Source: Deltaproteobacteria bacterium
Lineage (GTDB): Bacteria; Myxococcota_A; Polyangia; Nannocystales; Nannocystaceae
DNA length: 64,000 nucleotides
Direction: 5' to 3'
Assembly: GCA_016709225.1 (NCBI GenBank)
Contig: JADJEE010000001.1
Location: 620,001-684,000 of the forward strand
In this document: piece by piece, positions 55,074 to 63,969 of the stretch
Layout: the number at the start of each line of letters is the position of its first letter
Position numbering within the stretch: the first letter of the stretch is position 1
Notes under the pieces: model-generated
Told to the model about the DNA's origin: nothing
Databases searched by the model: none
The model's input: the letters and a program-made list of their open reading frames with translations, nothing else
Made by a program: the position numbers and the translations under genes

Positions 55074-57134
55074 ATGCGCGCTGTGGCCATCGCCACGGCG
55101 TCGCTCGTGCTCGCACTCGCGTGTGAGTCGGCGTCGGTCGATCGCAGCGCGGGCGGGCCGGTGACGCCGGGTCGCGCGTCGGGCTCCGACGAGGCGTTCG
55201 CGCGGCTGCAGGCGTACGAAGACGAACGCCGCGCCAAGCTCGGGCCGGATACGCTGCAGCCGTGGTCGCAGCGCGCCGGCGACGATCCGTGGGCGATCGT
55301 CGCGTTGACGGGCGAGCGCGCCGCGGGCGTGCTGCAGGGCGCCGACGCGGTGGTGTTGCTCGACGCCGGGGGCCACGAGCTGGCGCGGGCCTCGACGCCG
55401 CCGCGACCGACCGCGGTGGTCCGCGACGGCGACGCGCTGTGGATTGCCGGGCTCGCTGGCGAGCTCGCCCGCGTGCCCGTGACGCCCGAGGGCTTCGGTG
55501 CCGTCGCGGTCGTGGAGGCGGTGGGCGCTGCGGTGATCCGCGATGCGGTCGCGGGCCCCGGCGGGCCGGTGCTGGCCGACGGCTACCGCGGCGAGCTGCG
55601 TCGCTTCGACGCCGCGACCGGCGGCGCGACGACGGTCGGCGGGTGTCCAGGCGCGATCGCGGTGGCGGCCGCGCCATCGCTGCTCGGCGCAGCGTGTCTG
55701 TTCGATCGCGGCCTGCGGCTGCGCACCGACGACGGCGCGCAGGCCCAGGTGCAGCACGACGGACCGCTGTGGTCGCTGGCCGCGATCGCAGGCGACGACG
55801 GCTGGTGGATCGCCGCCGGTGGCGTCGAGGACCACGCCCTCGACCGCAGCGACGGCTCGTTCGGCTACGTCGACTCCTTCCTCTACCTGCTGCACGCGAC
55901 GCGCTGCGCCGGGCCCGGCGGCCTGTGCACGCGCAGGGTCGCGGCGATCGACGTCGGGCCCTGGGGCGTGGTGCTGCCCAAGTGGGTCGGGCTCGAGCGC
56001 GTCGGTGACGACGTCGAGGTCACGGTGACCGGCTACGGTGGCGATGCCTTCGCGCGCGTGCGCATCGGGCTCGACGGCGGGGTTTCGGCGTCGCCCGTGG
56101 TCACGCGCGTGCCGCCGGGGATCCGCGACGTCGCGCGCATGGCCGAGGGTTGGCTCGCCGCCGATCCGCTGCTCGATCGCTGGGTCGTCGTCGGCGACGA
56201 CGGCCACGTCGACACCGTCGCTTCGGCCGATCCACGCCCGGGCGCCGAGACCTCCGTGCGGGTCGGCGAGGCGTTGTTCTTCAGCCACATCATGGCGCCG
56301 CACGCCAGCAGCGACGGCCACCGCAGCCGCTTCACCTGCGAGACCTGCCACTTCGAGGGCGGCGTCGACGGGCGCGTGCACTACACCGGGCGCGCCGACG
56401 TGCACGCCTCGACCAAGTCGTTGCTGGGCTTGTTCGTCAATCGTCCGCACTTCTCGCGCGCGCTCGACCGCACGCTCGCGACCATGGTCGACAACGAGTT
56501 CGCGGTCGCCAACCGCGGCAGCGCGCAGGGGCCCTCGTTCGCGCTCTCGCCCGACGACCACCCGTGGCTGCGCACGCTCGGCGCGACCGAGGTCCTCGAC
56601 GCCGAAGCGTTGCGACGCGCGCTGGTCGACTTCCTCGTCGCCTTCGATCACGAGACCGCACCCGAGGTCGTCGCACGGCTGCGCGAGGCCCGGCGCAGCG
56701 GCGACGCGCCGCGCTTCACCGCGCAGGAGCGGGCTGGTGCCGCGGTGTTCGAGCAGCACTGCGAGGGCTGCCACCAGGCGCGCACGGTCGCCGACGATGC
56801 CACGACTCGCGTGGCGCCGGCGCAGTGGGAGGCGCAGGTGCTGTCGACGCGAGGCCCACTGGTGTGGGCCAGCGACGCGCGTCTGCGGACCGGCATCGAG
56901 CCCTACGTGCACCCCGAGGGCGCCCGCGTGACCTCGCTGCGACGGCTCTGGATCAAGCGGCCGTACTTCACCAACGGCAGCGCGGCCACGCTGGCCGACG
57001 TGCTCGCGCGCGTGCGATTGCGCCCGAGCTTCAGCCACGCCGGCGGCACCGCGCCGGGGGATCGCGACGATCCCCGCGCGTCGCTGACCGCGGACGAGCG
57101 CGCCGCACTCGCGGCCTTCCTCGCGCTGCTCTGA
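55074..57134 (+). CDS. Diheme c-type cytochrome lipoprotein
   Basis: 686 residues. Signal peptide with lipobox (ASLVLALACE). The first 390 residues form a repeat-rich propeller-like part; the last 290 contain two heme-binding motifs, CETCHFEGG near residue 425 and CEGCHQARTV near residue 565, in a di-heme peroxidase (MauG/CcpA-like) context with KSLLGLFVNRPHFSRALD between them. It may oxidise a substrate or transfer electrons in the periplasm. No partner is clear; the preceding small lipoprotein is 6 bases upstream. It is the last gene before the rml locus. Confidence 0.82.
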   Translation: MRAVAIATASLVLALACESASVDRSAGGPVTPGRASGSDEAFARLQAYEDERRAKLGPDTLQPWSQRAGDDPWAIVALTGERAAGVLQGADAVVLLDAGGHELARASTPPRPTAVVRDGDALWIAGLAGELARVPVTPEGFGAVAVVEAVGAAVIRDAVAGPGGPVLADGYRGELRRFDAATGGATTVGGCPGAIAVAAAPSLLGAACLFDRGLRLRTDDGAQAQVQHDGPLWSLAAIAGDDGWWIAAGGVEDHALDRSDGSFGYVDSFLYLLHATRCAGPGGLCTRRVAAIDVGPWGVVLPKWVGLERVGDDVEVTVTGYGGDAFARVRIGLDGGVSASPVVTRVPPGIRDVARMAEGWLAADPLLDRWVVVGDDGHVDTVASADPRPGAETSVRVGEALFFSHIMAPHASSDGHRSRFTCETCHFEGGVDGRVHYTGRADVHASTKSLLGLFVNRPHFSRALDRTLATMVDNEFAVANRGSAQGPSFALSPDDHPWLRTLGATEVLDAEALRRALVDFLVAFDHETAPEVVARLREARRSGDAPRFTAQERAGAAVFEQHCEGCHQARTVADDATTRVAPAQWEAQVLSTRGPLVWASDARLRTGIEPYVHPEGARVTSLRRLWIKRPYFTNGSAATLADVLARVRLRPSFSHAGGTAPGDRDDPRASLTADERAALAAFLALL

Positions 57135-57181
57135 TCCGAACGGTGCCCGCGACGGCGTCGATGCGGGATCGGGGGCGGCGG

Positions 57182-57209
57182 TTGCGGTCGAACCGGCGCT
57201 CCTGATACT
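57182..57209 (+). promoter_or_regulatory. Possible sigma-70-like promoter of the rml locus
   Basis: TTGCGG (57182-57187), 16 bases, GATACT (57204-57209), with TG before the -10 box. It lies 62 bases ahead of the rmlB start in a short intergenic region, the only such match there. Confidence 0.4.
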
Positions 57210-57270
57210 AGAAGCACCGAGGGAGAGTCGCGACCGCCCGAACAACGGCCGCGGCGAGCAAGAGCTGCCC

Positions 57271-58314
57271 ATGAAGATCCTCGTCACTGGCGGCGCCGGC
57301 TTCATCGGCGCGAACTTCCTCAACCTGTTGGTGCCTCGTCATCCCGAGCACACCTTCGTCAACGCCGACAAGCTCACCTACGCGGCCAACCTCGCCAGTC
57401 TGGCGGGCATCGCCGAGCGGCCCAACTACCAGTTCACGCGGGTCGACATCGCCGACGCCGCGGCCGTCGATGCCGCGTTCGAGGAGCACCGGCCCGACGT
57501 GGTCGTGCACTTCGCCGCCGAGAGCCACGTCGATCGCTCGATCTCCGGCCCCCGCGAGTTCGTGCGCACCAACATCGAGGGCACCTTCAATCTGCTCGAG
57601 GCCGCGCGCCGCACGTGGGGCACCGATCACGGGCTCTTCCACCACGTCAGCACCGACGAGGTCTATGGCTCGCTCGGCGACGAGGGCCTGTTCACCGAGG
57701 ACACCCGCTACGATCCTTCGAGCCCATACTCGGCGAGCAAGGCCGCCAGCGACCACCTCGTGCGGGCCTACCACCGCACCTTCAAGCTGCCGGTCAAGCT
57801 GACCAACTGCTCGAACAACTACGGGCCGTTGCAGTTCCCCGAGAAGCTGATCCCGCTCATGATCCTGAACGCCCAGGACGGCAAGCCGCTGCCGGTCTAC
57901 GGCCAGGGCACCAACGTGCGCGACTGGCTGTACGTGCAGGATCACTGCGAGGCGATCTGGACCGTGGTCACCCGCGGCAAGGTCGGCGAGACCTACAACA
58001 TCGGCGGCAACAACGAGGTCCGCAACATCGACGTGGTGCACAAGCTGTGCGAGCTCATCGCGCAGGAGACCGGCCGTCCGTCGGACGCGCTGCTCGGGCT
58101 CATCACCTACGTGAAGGACCGGCCCGGCCACGACCTGCGCTACGCCATCGACGCCAGCAAGATCCGCCGTGACCTCGACTGGGGCCCGAGCGAGACCTTC
58201 GACACCGGTCTACGCAAGACGGTGCGCTGGTACCTCGACAACGGCGCGTGGATCGAGGGCGTCCGCACCGGCGAGTATCGCAACTGGATCCAGCAGAACT
58301 ACGAGCGCCGCTAG
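57271..58314 (+). CDS. rmlB: dTDP-glucose 4,6-dehydratase
   Basis: 347 residues, full length. NAD-binding GGAGFIGANFLN at the N-terminus, HFAAESHVDRSI, catalytic STDEVYGSLGD (Thr-Asp-Glu), and YSASKAASDHLVRAY (Tyr and Lys). Converts dTDP-glucose to dTDP-4-keto-6-deoxyglucose, second step of dTDP-L-rhamnose synthesis. First gene of a tight run rmlB-rmlA-rmlC-rmlD. AAGAG lies 8 bases upstream of ATG 57271. Confidence 0.97.
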   Translation: MKILVTGGAGFIGANFLNLLVPRHPEHTFVNADKLTYAANLASLAGIAERPNYQFTRVDIADAAAVDAAFEEHRPDVVVHFAAESHVDRSISGPREFVRTNIEGTFNLLEAARRTWGTDHGLFHHVSTDEVYGSLGDEGLFTEDTRYDPSSPYSASKAASDHLVRAYHRTFKLPVKLTNCSNNYGPLQFPEKLIPLMILNAQDGKPLPVYGQGTNVRDWLYVQDHCEAIWTVVTRGKVGETYNIGGNNEVRNIDVVHKLCELIAQETGRPSDALLGLITYVKDRPGHDLRYAIDASKIRRDLDWGPSETFDTGLRKTVRWYLDNGAWIEGVRTGEYRNWIQQNYERR

Positions 58315-58369
58315 CCCGCGCGCCTTCCCGCCGGCGCGCGACGCCGAGCAAGCCAACTTGGAGACCGAC

Positions 58370-59254
58370 ATGATCGACAGAGGCATCATCCTGGCCGGCG
58401 GCTCGGGCACGCGGCTGCATCCCTTGACGAAGTCCATCAGCAAGCAGCTGATGCCGATCTACGACAAGCCGATGATCTACTACCCGCTGTCGGTGTTGAT
58501 GCTGGCCAACATCCGCAAGGTGTTGATCATCACCACGCCGCACGAGCAGGCGCTGTTCACCGAGCTGCTGCGCGACGGCAGCCAGTGGGGGATGGAGCTG
58601 ACCTACGAGGTGCAGCCCAGCCCCGACGGGCTCGCGCAGGCGTTCATCATCGGCAAGCGCTTCTGCGACGGCCGCGGCTGCTCGCTGGTGCTGGGCGACA
58701 ACATCTTCTACGGCAACAGCCTGCAGGAGCTGGTCGGCCTGGCGGTGCGGCGCGAGCAGGGCGCGACCGTGTTCGGCTACTGGGTGCGCAACCCCGAGGC
58801 CTACGGCGTCGCCGAGTTCGCCGCCGACGGGCGGGTGATCTCGCTGGAGGAGAAGCCCAAGGCGCCGCGCAGCAACTACGCGGTCACCGGCTTGTACTTC
58901 TACGATCAGCAGGTCTGCGACCTGGCGGCCGATCTCCAGCCGTCGGCGCGCGGCGAGCTCGAGATCACCGATCTGAACCGGCGCTACCTCGAGCAGGGCC
59001 AGCTGCAGGTCGAGCTGCTGGGCCGCGGCATCGCGTGGCTCGACACCGGCACCCCCGAGGCGCTGCTGCAGGCCGCCAACTTCATCCAGACCATCGAGCA
59101 GCGGCAGGGCCTGCAGATCGCGTGTCCCGAGGAAATCGCCTACACGCGCGGGTGGATCACCCCCGAGGAGCTGCGCCGCCAGGGCGAGGCGTTGGCGAAG
59201 AACGACTACGGCCGCTACCTGCTGCGGTTGTGCGACGAGGGGAGGGCGAGGTGA
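58370..59254 (+). CDS. rmlA: Glucose-1-phosphate thymidylyltransferase
   Basis: 294 residues from ATG 58370, with TTGGAG upstream. Nucleotidyltransferase signature GIILAGGSGTRLHPLTKSI, then SKQLMPIYDKPMIYYPLS, LGDNIFYG (metal Asp) and WLDTGTPEALLQA. Makes dTDP-glucose, the first step of the dTDP-L-rhamnose pathway. The stop overlaps the GTG of rmlC. Confidence 0.97.
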   Translation: MIDRGIILAGGSGTRLHPLTKSISKQLMPIYDKPMIYYPLSVLMLANIRKVLIITTPHEQALFTELLRDGSQWGMELTYEVQPSPDGLAQAFIIGKRFCDGRGCSLVLGDNIFYGNSLQELVGLAVRREQGATVFGYWVRNPEAYGVAEFAADGRVISLEEKPKAPRSNYAVTGLYFYDQQVCDLAADLQPSARGELEITDLNRRYLEQGQLQVELLGRGIAWLDTGTPEALLQAANFIQTIEQRQGLQIACPEEIAYTRGWITPEELRRQGEALAKNDYGRYLLRLCDEGRAR

Positions 59255-59826
59255 AGGTCACCCGCACCAAGCTCGCGGGCGTGCTGCTCATCGAGCCCGA
59301 CGTGTTCGGCGACGAGCGCGGCTTCTTCCTCGAGACCTGGTCCCACAAGCGCTACGAGGACGTCGGCATCCCCGAGACCTTCGTGCAGGACAACCTCTCG
59401 ATGTCGCGCCGCGGCATCCTGCGGGGGCTGCATCTGCAGCACCCGTTCGGCCAGGGCAAGCTGGTCCACGTCGTGATGGGCGAGGTCTTCGACGTCGCGG
59501 TCGACGTGCGGGTCGGCTCGCCGACCTTCGGCCAGTGGGTCGGCAACACGCTGTCGGGCGACAACCACGCGCAGATGTACATCCCCCGCGGCTTCGCCCA
59601 CGGCTTCTGCGTGACCAGCGAAGTTGCGCTGTTCTCGTACAAGTGCACCGACGCCTACCACCGCGAGTCCGAGCTCGGCGTGGCCTGGGACGACCCCGAC
59701 CTCGGCATCGAGTGGCCGATCGCGAGCCCGAGCCTGTCGCCGAAGGACCTCGCCTTCGGCCGGCTGCGCGACCTCCCGCGCGAGCGACTGCCGAACTTCG
59801 CGGTTGCCGGCGGGGGCGAGGCATGA
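59251..59826 (+). CDS. rmlC: dTDP-4-dehydrorhamnose 3,5-epimerase
   Basis: 191 residues from GTG 59251 (GTGA overlap with rmlA). Cupin fold with GFFLETWSHKRYEDVGI, catalytic His in ILRGLHLQHP, YIPRGFAHGFCV and the Tyr in FSYKCTDAYH. Third enzyme of the pathway. Ends by overlapping the rmlD start (ATGA). Confidence 0.96.
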   Translation: MKVTRTKLAGVLLIEPDVFGDERGFFLETWSHKRYEDVGIPETFVQDNLSMSRRGILRGLHLQHPFGQGKLVHVVMGEVFDVAVDVRVGSPTFGQWVGNTLSGDNHAQMYIPRGFAHGFCVTSEVALFSYKCTDAYHRESELGVAWDDPDLGIEWPIASPSLSPKDLAFGRLRDLPRERLPNFAVAGGGEA

Positions 59827-60680
59827 CCACGCCGACGGGCGTCGGCACGACGGTGCACGTGCTCGGGGCCGACGGCATGCTCGGCCGCGCGTGGACCGAG
59901 CTGCTGACGCGCCAGCGCGTACCGCACGACACGCGCACGCACCCCGACTTCGACCTCACGGCCCGACAGCACGTCGAGGCATTGCCGCTGGTCGCGGGGG
60001 ACGTGGTGGTCAACTGCGCCGCGTGGACCGACGTCGACGGGGCCGAGCGCGACGAGGCCGGTGCGACCGCGGTGAACGCCGATGGCGTGGGCGTGCTCGC
60101 GTCGCGGTGCCAGCGGGCCGGCGCCACGCTGGTGCACTACAGCACCGACTACGTGTTCGATGGTCAGGCCCAGGTGCCGTACGCCGTCGATGCCGCTCAC
60201 GCGCCGCTGGCCGCCTATGGCCGCAGCAAGGCGCTGGGGGAGCGCCGTCTCTTCGCCGCCGGTGGTAGCTACCTGCTGGTGCGCACCAGCTGGCTGTACG
60301 CGCCGTGGGGCCACAACTTCGTGCGCACGATCGCCAAGGCTGCGCGCGAGCGGGAGTCACTGCGCGTGGTCGATGATCAGCGCGGTCGCCCGACCAGCGC
60401 CGAGCACCTCGCCGAGGCCAGCTGGCGGCTGCTGCAATCCGGCACCCGCGGGATCACGCACGTCACCGACGCGGGCGAGTGCACGTGGTTCCACTTCGCC
60501 AGCGCGATCGCGGCCGCGGTGGCCCCGAGCTGCCGCGTCGAGCCGTGCACCAGCGCCGAGTTCCCACGGCCGGCGCGCCGCCCCGCCTACAGCGTGCTGG
60601 ACCTCGCGCGGACCGAGGCGATCCTCGGCGCCATGCCGAGCTGGCAGCGCAACCTCACCGACGTGCTCACGCGCCTGTGA
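59823..60680 (+). CDS. rmlD: dTDP-4-dehydrorhamnose reductase
   Basis: 285 residues. GADGMLGRAWTELL nucleotide-binding loop, NCAAWTDVDGAERDE, STDYVFDGQAQ, and YGRSKALGERRLF with catalytic Tyr and Lys. Final reduction to dTDP-L-rhamnose. It is coupled to rmlC by a 4-base overlap. Converges on the PilZ gene. Confidence 0.96.
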   Translation: MTTPTGVGTTVHVLGADGMLGRAWTELLTRQRVPHDTRTHPDFDLTARQHVEALPLVAGDVVVNCAAWTDVDGAERDEAGATAVNADGVGVLASRCQRAGATLVHYSTDYVFDGQAQVPYAVDAAHAPLAAYGRSKALGERRLFAAGGSYLLVRTSWLYAPWGHNFVRTIAKAARERESLRVVDDQRGRPTSAEHLAEASWRLLQSGTRGITHVTDAGECTWFHFASAIAAAVAPSCRVEPCTSAEFPRPARRPAYSVLDLARTEAILGAMPSWQRNLTDVLTRL

Positions 60681-60696
60681 GCGTCGCGCCGCCGGA

Positions 60697-61035
60697 TCAC
60701 GCGCCAGCGGCCAGGAGGGATCGGAGCTGCTCGAGCGCTTCGGGCGGCACGTCGAGGAACTGCAGGCCGATGTCGTACGCGGCCGGCTGACCGCCCTCGA
60801 TCGATCGCACCCAGATGACCTCGGTCAGGCACGTCAAGCTGGTCTGATCCGGCATGAACAGCTCGATCTCGAAGCGCGCGCCGATCGACAGCGCTTCGTC
60901 GCTGTAGACCCGGATGCCGCCGATGCCGACGTCGATCACCTGCCGCCGTGGCAGCCGACGCCGTGCGGGCCGGAAGTAGAGCGGCGCGTTGAGTCGCGGG
61001 TACTTGCGTCGTTCGTCGGTGTTGTCCGCCACCAT
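60697..61035 (-). CDS. PilZ-domain protein
   Basis: 112 residues from ATG 61035. A single PilZ domain: the c-di-GMP-binding RxxxR-type start ERRKYPRLNAPLYFRP and the second motif DVGIGGIRVYSD (DxSxxG-like, with Gly in place of Ser), then FEIELFMPDQTS and the strand DIGLQFLDV. Myxobacterial PilZ proteins often bind c-di-GMP and act on motility or polysaccharide export; the flanking polysaccharide genes fit that. Because the second motif is altered, binding is uncertain. Divergent from the polymerase gene. Confidence 0.85.
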   Translation of the reverse strand: MVADNTDERRKYPRLNAPLYFRPARRRLPRRQVIDVGIGGIRVYSDEALSIGARFEIELFMPDQTSLTCLTEVIWVRSIEGGQPAAYDIGLQFLDVPPEALEQLRSLLAAGA

Positions 61036-61280
61036 CGCCTCCCATCCCGGTCGCCCTCGAAAGGTAGCAGACCTTGCCCTGCAGGCCAAAACCGGCGCAG
61101 CCGGATCGCGGGCCGTTTGCGGGCCGCGGGTGGGCGCGGTTGGGGCGTCCTGCGACACGCGAAGGGCGTGCGGTTCGCGGCAGGTCCCGAGGCACGCGCG
61201 CGCAGCCGATCGCGTACCATGCCACGGGGCATGTCGTGGTCGAGACCACGGACCTCCGGGGGCGAGTCGAGACGCGCACG

Positions 61281-62876
61281 ATGCCGGTTTGGGTGGATAT
61301 CAGGCCACAGGCCTACCTCGCGCTGCTGGTCTGGATCCCCATCGGCATCGTGATGTTCGCGAGCATGAAGCCCATCAAGGCCGGCATCACGGCCCTGGTG
61401 CTGGGCGTGATGCTGCTGCCCGAGCTGGCCGCGTTCGACCCCCCGGCGCTGCCGCCGATCGACAAGATGGCGGTGGCATGCCTGGCCAGCTACCTCGGCG
61501 CGATGCTGCTCGCACGTCGCGAGCTGGCCCGCGCGCGCTTCCTGCGGGGCGCCGAGGCGTGGTTCCTGCTCGTCATCATCGGCAACATCGGCACGTCGCT
61601 GACCAACCCGGATCCCGTGATCATCGGCGGCGGGATCGACTACGACGGCGAGACACGTCTGCCGGAGATCACCCTGCAGGCGATGACCAAGTACGACATC
61701 CTGTCGTCGACGGTCCGCGACGTGCTCGGGATCCTGCTGCCGTTCCACCTCGGCCGCGTGCTGATTCGGACCCGCGAGGATGCACTCGTGATGGCGCGGG
61801 TCATCGCCGGCACGATGCTGCTGCTGCTGCCGCTGATGCTGTTCGAGCTGCGGTTCTCGCCGCAGCTGCACTACTGGATCTACGGCTACTACGCGCTCGA
61901 CTTCGCCCACAACATGCGCGGCGGCGGCTTCAAGTCGTCGCTGTTCCTCTCGTCGGGCCTCGCGGTGGCGATGTTCCTGATGGCGGGGATGTTCTCGTTG
62001 GCGATGCTGCGACGCGCCCGCGAGAAGGTCGCGGGCTTCGGCGCCGGGGTCCTGCTGCCGGTGTTCTGGGGCATGCTGCTCATCTCGCGCAACGTCGGCG
62101 CCAACATCTACGCGCTCGCTGCGATGCCGCTGCTGCTGGGCCGCAAGGTCGCGTCGGCGGGGCGGCTGGCGGTGGTGCTGTCGCTGTTCGTGATCGCGTT
62201 CCCCTCGCTGCGGGCGACGCAGGCCTTCCCGGCCGACGATCTGGTGGCGTTCGCGGCCAAGTACAGCGCCGCGCGGGCGCAATCCCTGGGCTTTCGCTTC
62301 GACAACGAGGACATCCTGCTCGAGCGCGCCAACGAGCGGCAGTGGTTCGGCTGGGGCGGCTTCGGCCGCAATCGCGTCTACGACGAGCGCGGCAAGGACA
62401 TCTCCGTCACCGACGGCGAGTGGATCATCCGGTACGGCAGCCGCGGCGTGGTCGGCTTCGTGGGCGCCTTCGGCCTGTTGGTGTGGCCGATCTTCATGGC
62501 CCGGCGGCGCACCCGGAGGCTCGCCGACGCCGAGGCGGTGTACGTCATCAATGCGCTGTCGCTGCTGACCGCGCTGCACACGCTGGACCTGCTGCCCAAC
62601 GGCCTCTTCACCGTCTTCCCGTACTTCTTCGCCGGCGCCCTGGCCGGGGTCTGCGAGGGCATGGGCGCGCCTGCGCGCGGCAGTCCCGGCGCTGCGATCG
62701 CCCCGCAGCCGCAGGCCGCCGCGATGCCGTACCCGCCGCAGCCGTATCCGCCGGGCGCGTATCCGCCGGGCGCGTATCCGCCGGGCGCGTATCCGCCGGG
62801 CGCGTATCCGCCGGGCGCGTATCCTCCGGGCACGCATCCATCGGGCTCGCCGGGCGTACCGCCGCGGGGCCCCTAG
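61281..62876 (+). CDS. Wzy/O-antigen-ligase-like polysaccharide polymerase
   Basis: 531 residues from ATG 61281. About ten hydrophobic segments (LALLVWIPIGIVMFA, LLVIIGNIGTSL, LLLLPLMLFEL, VGANIYALAAMPLLLG, VVGFVGAFGLLVWPIF) with one large loop between the later ones containing RQWFGWGGFGRNRVYD, a layout like Wzy and WaaL proteins. The family joins lipid-linked repeat units or ligates glycan to its acceptor. The C-terminal tail has six PPGAY pentads from a 15-bp repeat and then ends Pro/Gly-rich, probably cytoplasmic. Followed by a GT2 gene after 12 bases. Confidence 0.75.
   Translation: MPVWVDIRPQAYLALLVWIPIGIVMFASMKPIKAGITALVLGVMLLPELAAFDPPALPPIDKMAVACLASYLGAMLLARRELARARFLRGAEAWFLLVIIGNIGTSLTNPDPVIIGGGIDYDGETRLPEITLQAMTKYDILSSTVRDVLGILLPFHLGRVLIRTREDALVMARVIAGTMLLLLPLMLFELRFSPQLHYWIYGYYALDFAHNMRGGGFKSSLFLSSGLAVAMFLMAGMFSLAMLRRAREKVAGFGAGVLLPVFWGMLLISRNVGANIYALAAMPLLLGRKVASAGRLAVVLSLFVIAFPSLRATQAFPADDLVAFAAKYSAARAQSLGFRFDNEDILLERANERQWFGWGGFGRNRVYDERGKDISVTDGEWIIRYGSRGVVGFVGAFGLLVWPIFMARRRTRRLADAEAVYVINALSLLTALHTLDLLPNGLFTVFPYFFAGALAGVCEGMGAPARGSPGAAIAPQPQAAAMPYPPQPYPPGAYPPGAYPPGAYPPGAYPPGAYPPGTHPSGSPGVPPRGP
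62745..62834. repeat. Six 15-bp tandem repeats at the 3' end of the polymerase gene
   Basis: Unit tatccgccgggcgcg (Tyr-Pro-Pro-Gly-Ala), five perfect copies and one degenerate. It keeps frame and gives a Pro-rich tail. Confidence 0.93.
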
Positions 62877-62888
62877 CGAGGGTCGCTC

Positions 62889-63836
62889 ATGAAACTGCTG
62901 GTCGTCATCGTCAACTACAAGACCGCGTCGCTGTCGCTGCGTGCGGTCGCCAGCGCGCTGCCCGAGGTGAGCCGACACGGCGGTCGCATCGCGGTGGTCG
63001 ACAACGCGTCGGGCGACGACTCGCCGGCGGTGTTGCGCGTGGGCCTGGCGGCGCTGGGCGACGCGCCGGTCTCGTTGCTGCTCTCGGAGCGCAACGGCGG
63101 CTTCGGGGCGGGCAACAACCTCGCGATCCGCGAGGCGCTGTCGGGCGACGATCCGCCCGAGCTGATCTACCTGCTCAACCCCGACGCGGTGGTGCAGCCG
63201 GGGGCGATCGACACGCTCGTGCGCTTCATGGACGAACACCCGGCGGCCGGCATCGCGGGCAGCCACATCGTCAACCCCGACGGCACCACGCATGTGTCGG
63301 CGTTCCGCTTCCCGAGCCCGCTGGGCGAGGTCGAGGGCGCGCTGCGGCTGGGGCTCGCCACGCGATTGCTGCAGCGCTGGTCGGTGTGGAGCCTGCCGTG
63401 CGATCGCACCGAGCCGGTCGACTGGGTCTCGGGCGCCAGCACGATGATCCGCCGAGAGCTGCTCGAGTCGGTGGGTCTGTTCGACGAGAACTTCTTCCTC
63501 TACTTCGAGGAGACCGATCTCTGCCGCCGCGCGGCGGAGGCGGGGTGGGAGCGGTGGTTCGTGCGCGAGGCCACCGTCGTGCACGAGGTCGCGGCGGCGA
63601 CCGGCATCAAGGACAACAAGAAGCCGGTGCCGACCTATTGGTTCGACTCGCGGCGCTACTACTTCCTCAAGCAGGGCGGCAAGCCCGAGCTGTGGCTCGC
63701 GAACGTCGGCTGGCTGGCGGCTGCAACCGCGTGGCGGTTGCGCCGTCGGATCCAAGGCAAACCCGCCGTCGACCCGCCACGACAGCTGCGGGACTTCGTG
63801 CGCCACGCATTGGGCGGCACGGCGCGGCGGCGGTAG
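62889..63836 (+). CDS. Family 2 glycosyltransferase (rhamnosyltransferase-like)
   Basis: 315 residues. GT-A fold: LLVVIVNYKTASLSLRA, VVDNASGDDSPAVL, SERNGGFGAGNNLAIREAL, metal-binding NPDA (YLLNPDAVVQPGAI), WVSGASTMIRRELLESVGLFDENFFLYFEE TD region with the acceptor-site Glu/Asp pair (split here), and VHEVAAATGIK. This is close to bacterial rhamnosyltransferases, which fits the nearby rmlBACD genes supplying dTDP-L-rhamnose. No membrane segment. A 12-base gap follows the polymerase gene. Confidence 0.92.
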   Translation: MKLLVVIVNYKTASLSLRAVASALPEVSRHGGRIAVVDNASGDDSPAVLRVGLAALGDAPVSLLLSERNGGFGAGNNLAIREALSGDDPPELIYLLNPDAVVQPGAIDTLVRFMDEHPAAGIAGSHIVNPDGTTHVSAFRFPSPLGEVEGALRLGLATRLLQRWSVWSLPCDRTEPVDWVSGASTMIRRELLESVGLFDENFFLYFEETDLCRRAAEAGWERWFVREATVVHEVAAATGIKDNKKPVPTYWFDSRRYYFLKQGGKPELWLANVGWLAAATAWRLRRRIQGKPAVDPPRQLRDFVRHALGGTARRR

Positions 63837-63969
63837 AGTCCGCGGCCGCTGCACGCGTGCGCGCGTCGATCGTCGGCCGCTTTGCGGCCTCTTTGGGCTT
63901 GCGCGGGCGCGCAGACCGGCAAATCATCGTCCCGCAGTGCGCACCTTCGATTCGTCCCGCGTCCCCGTG

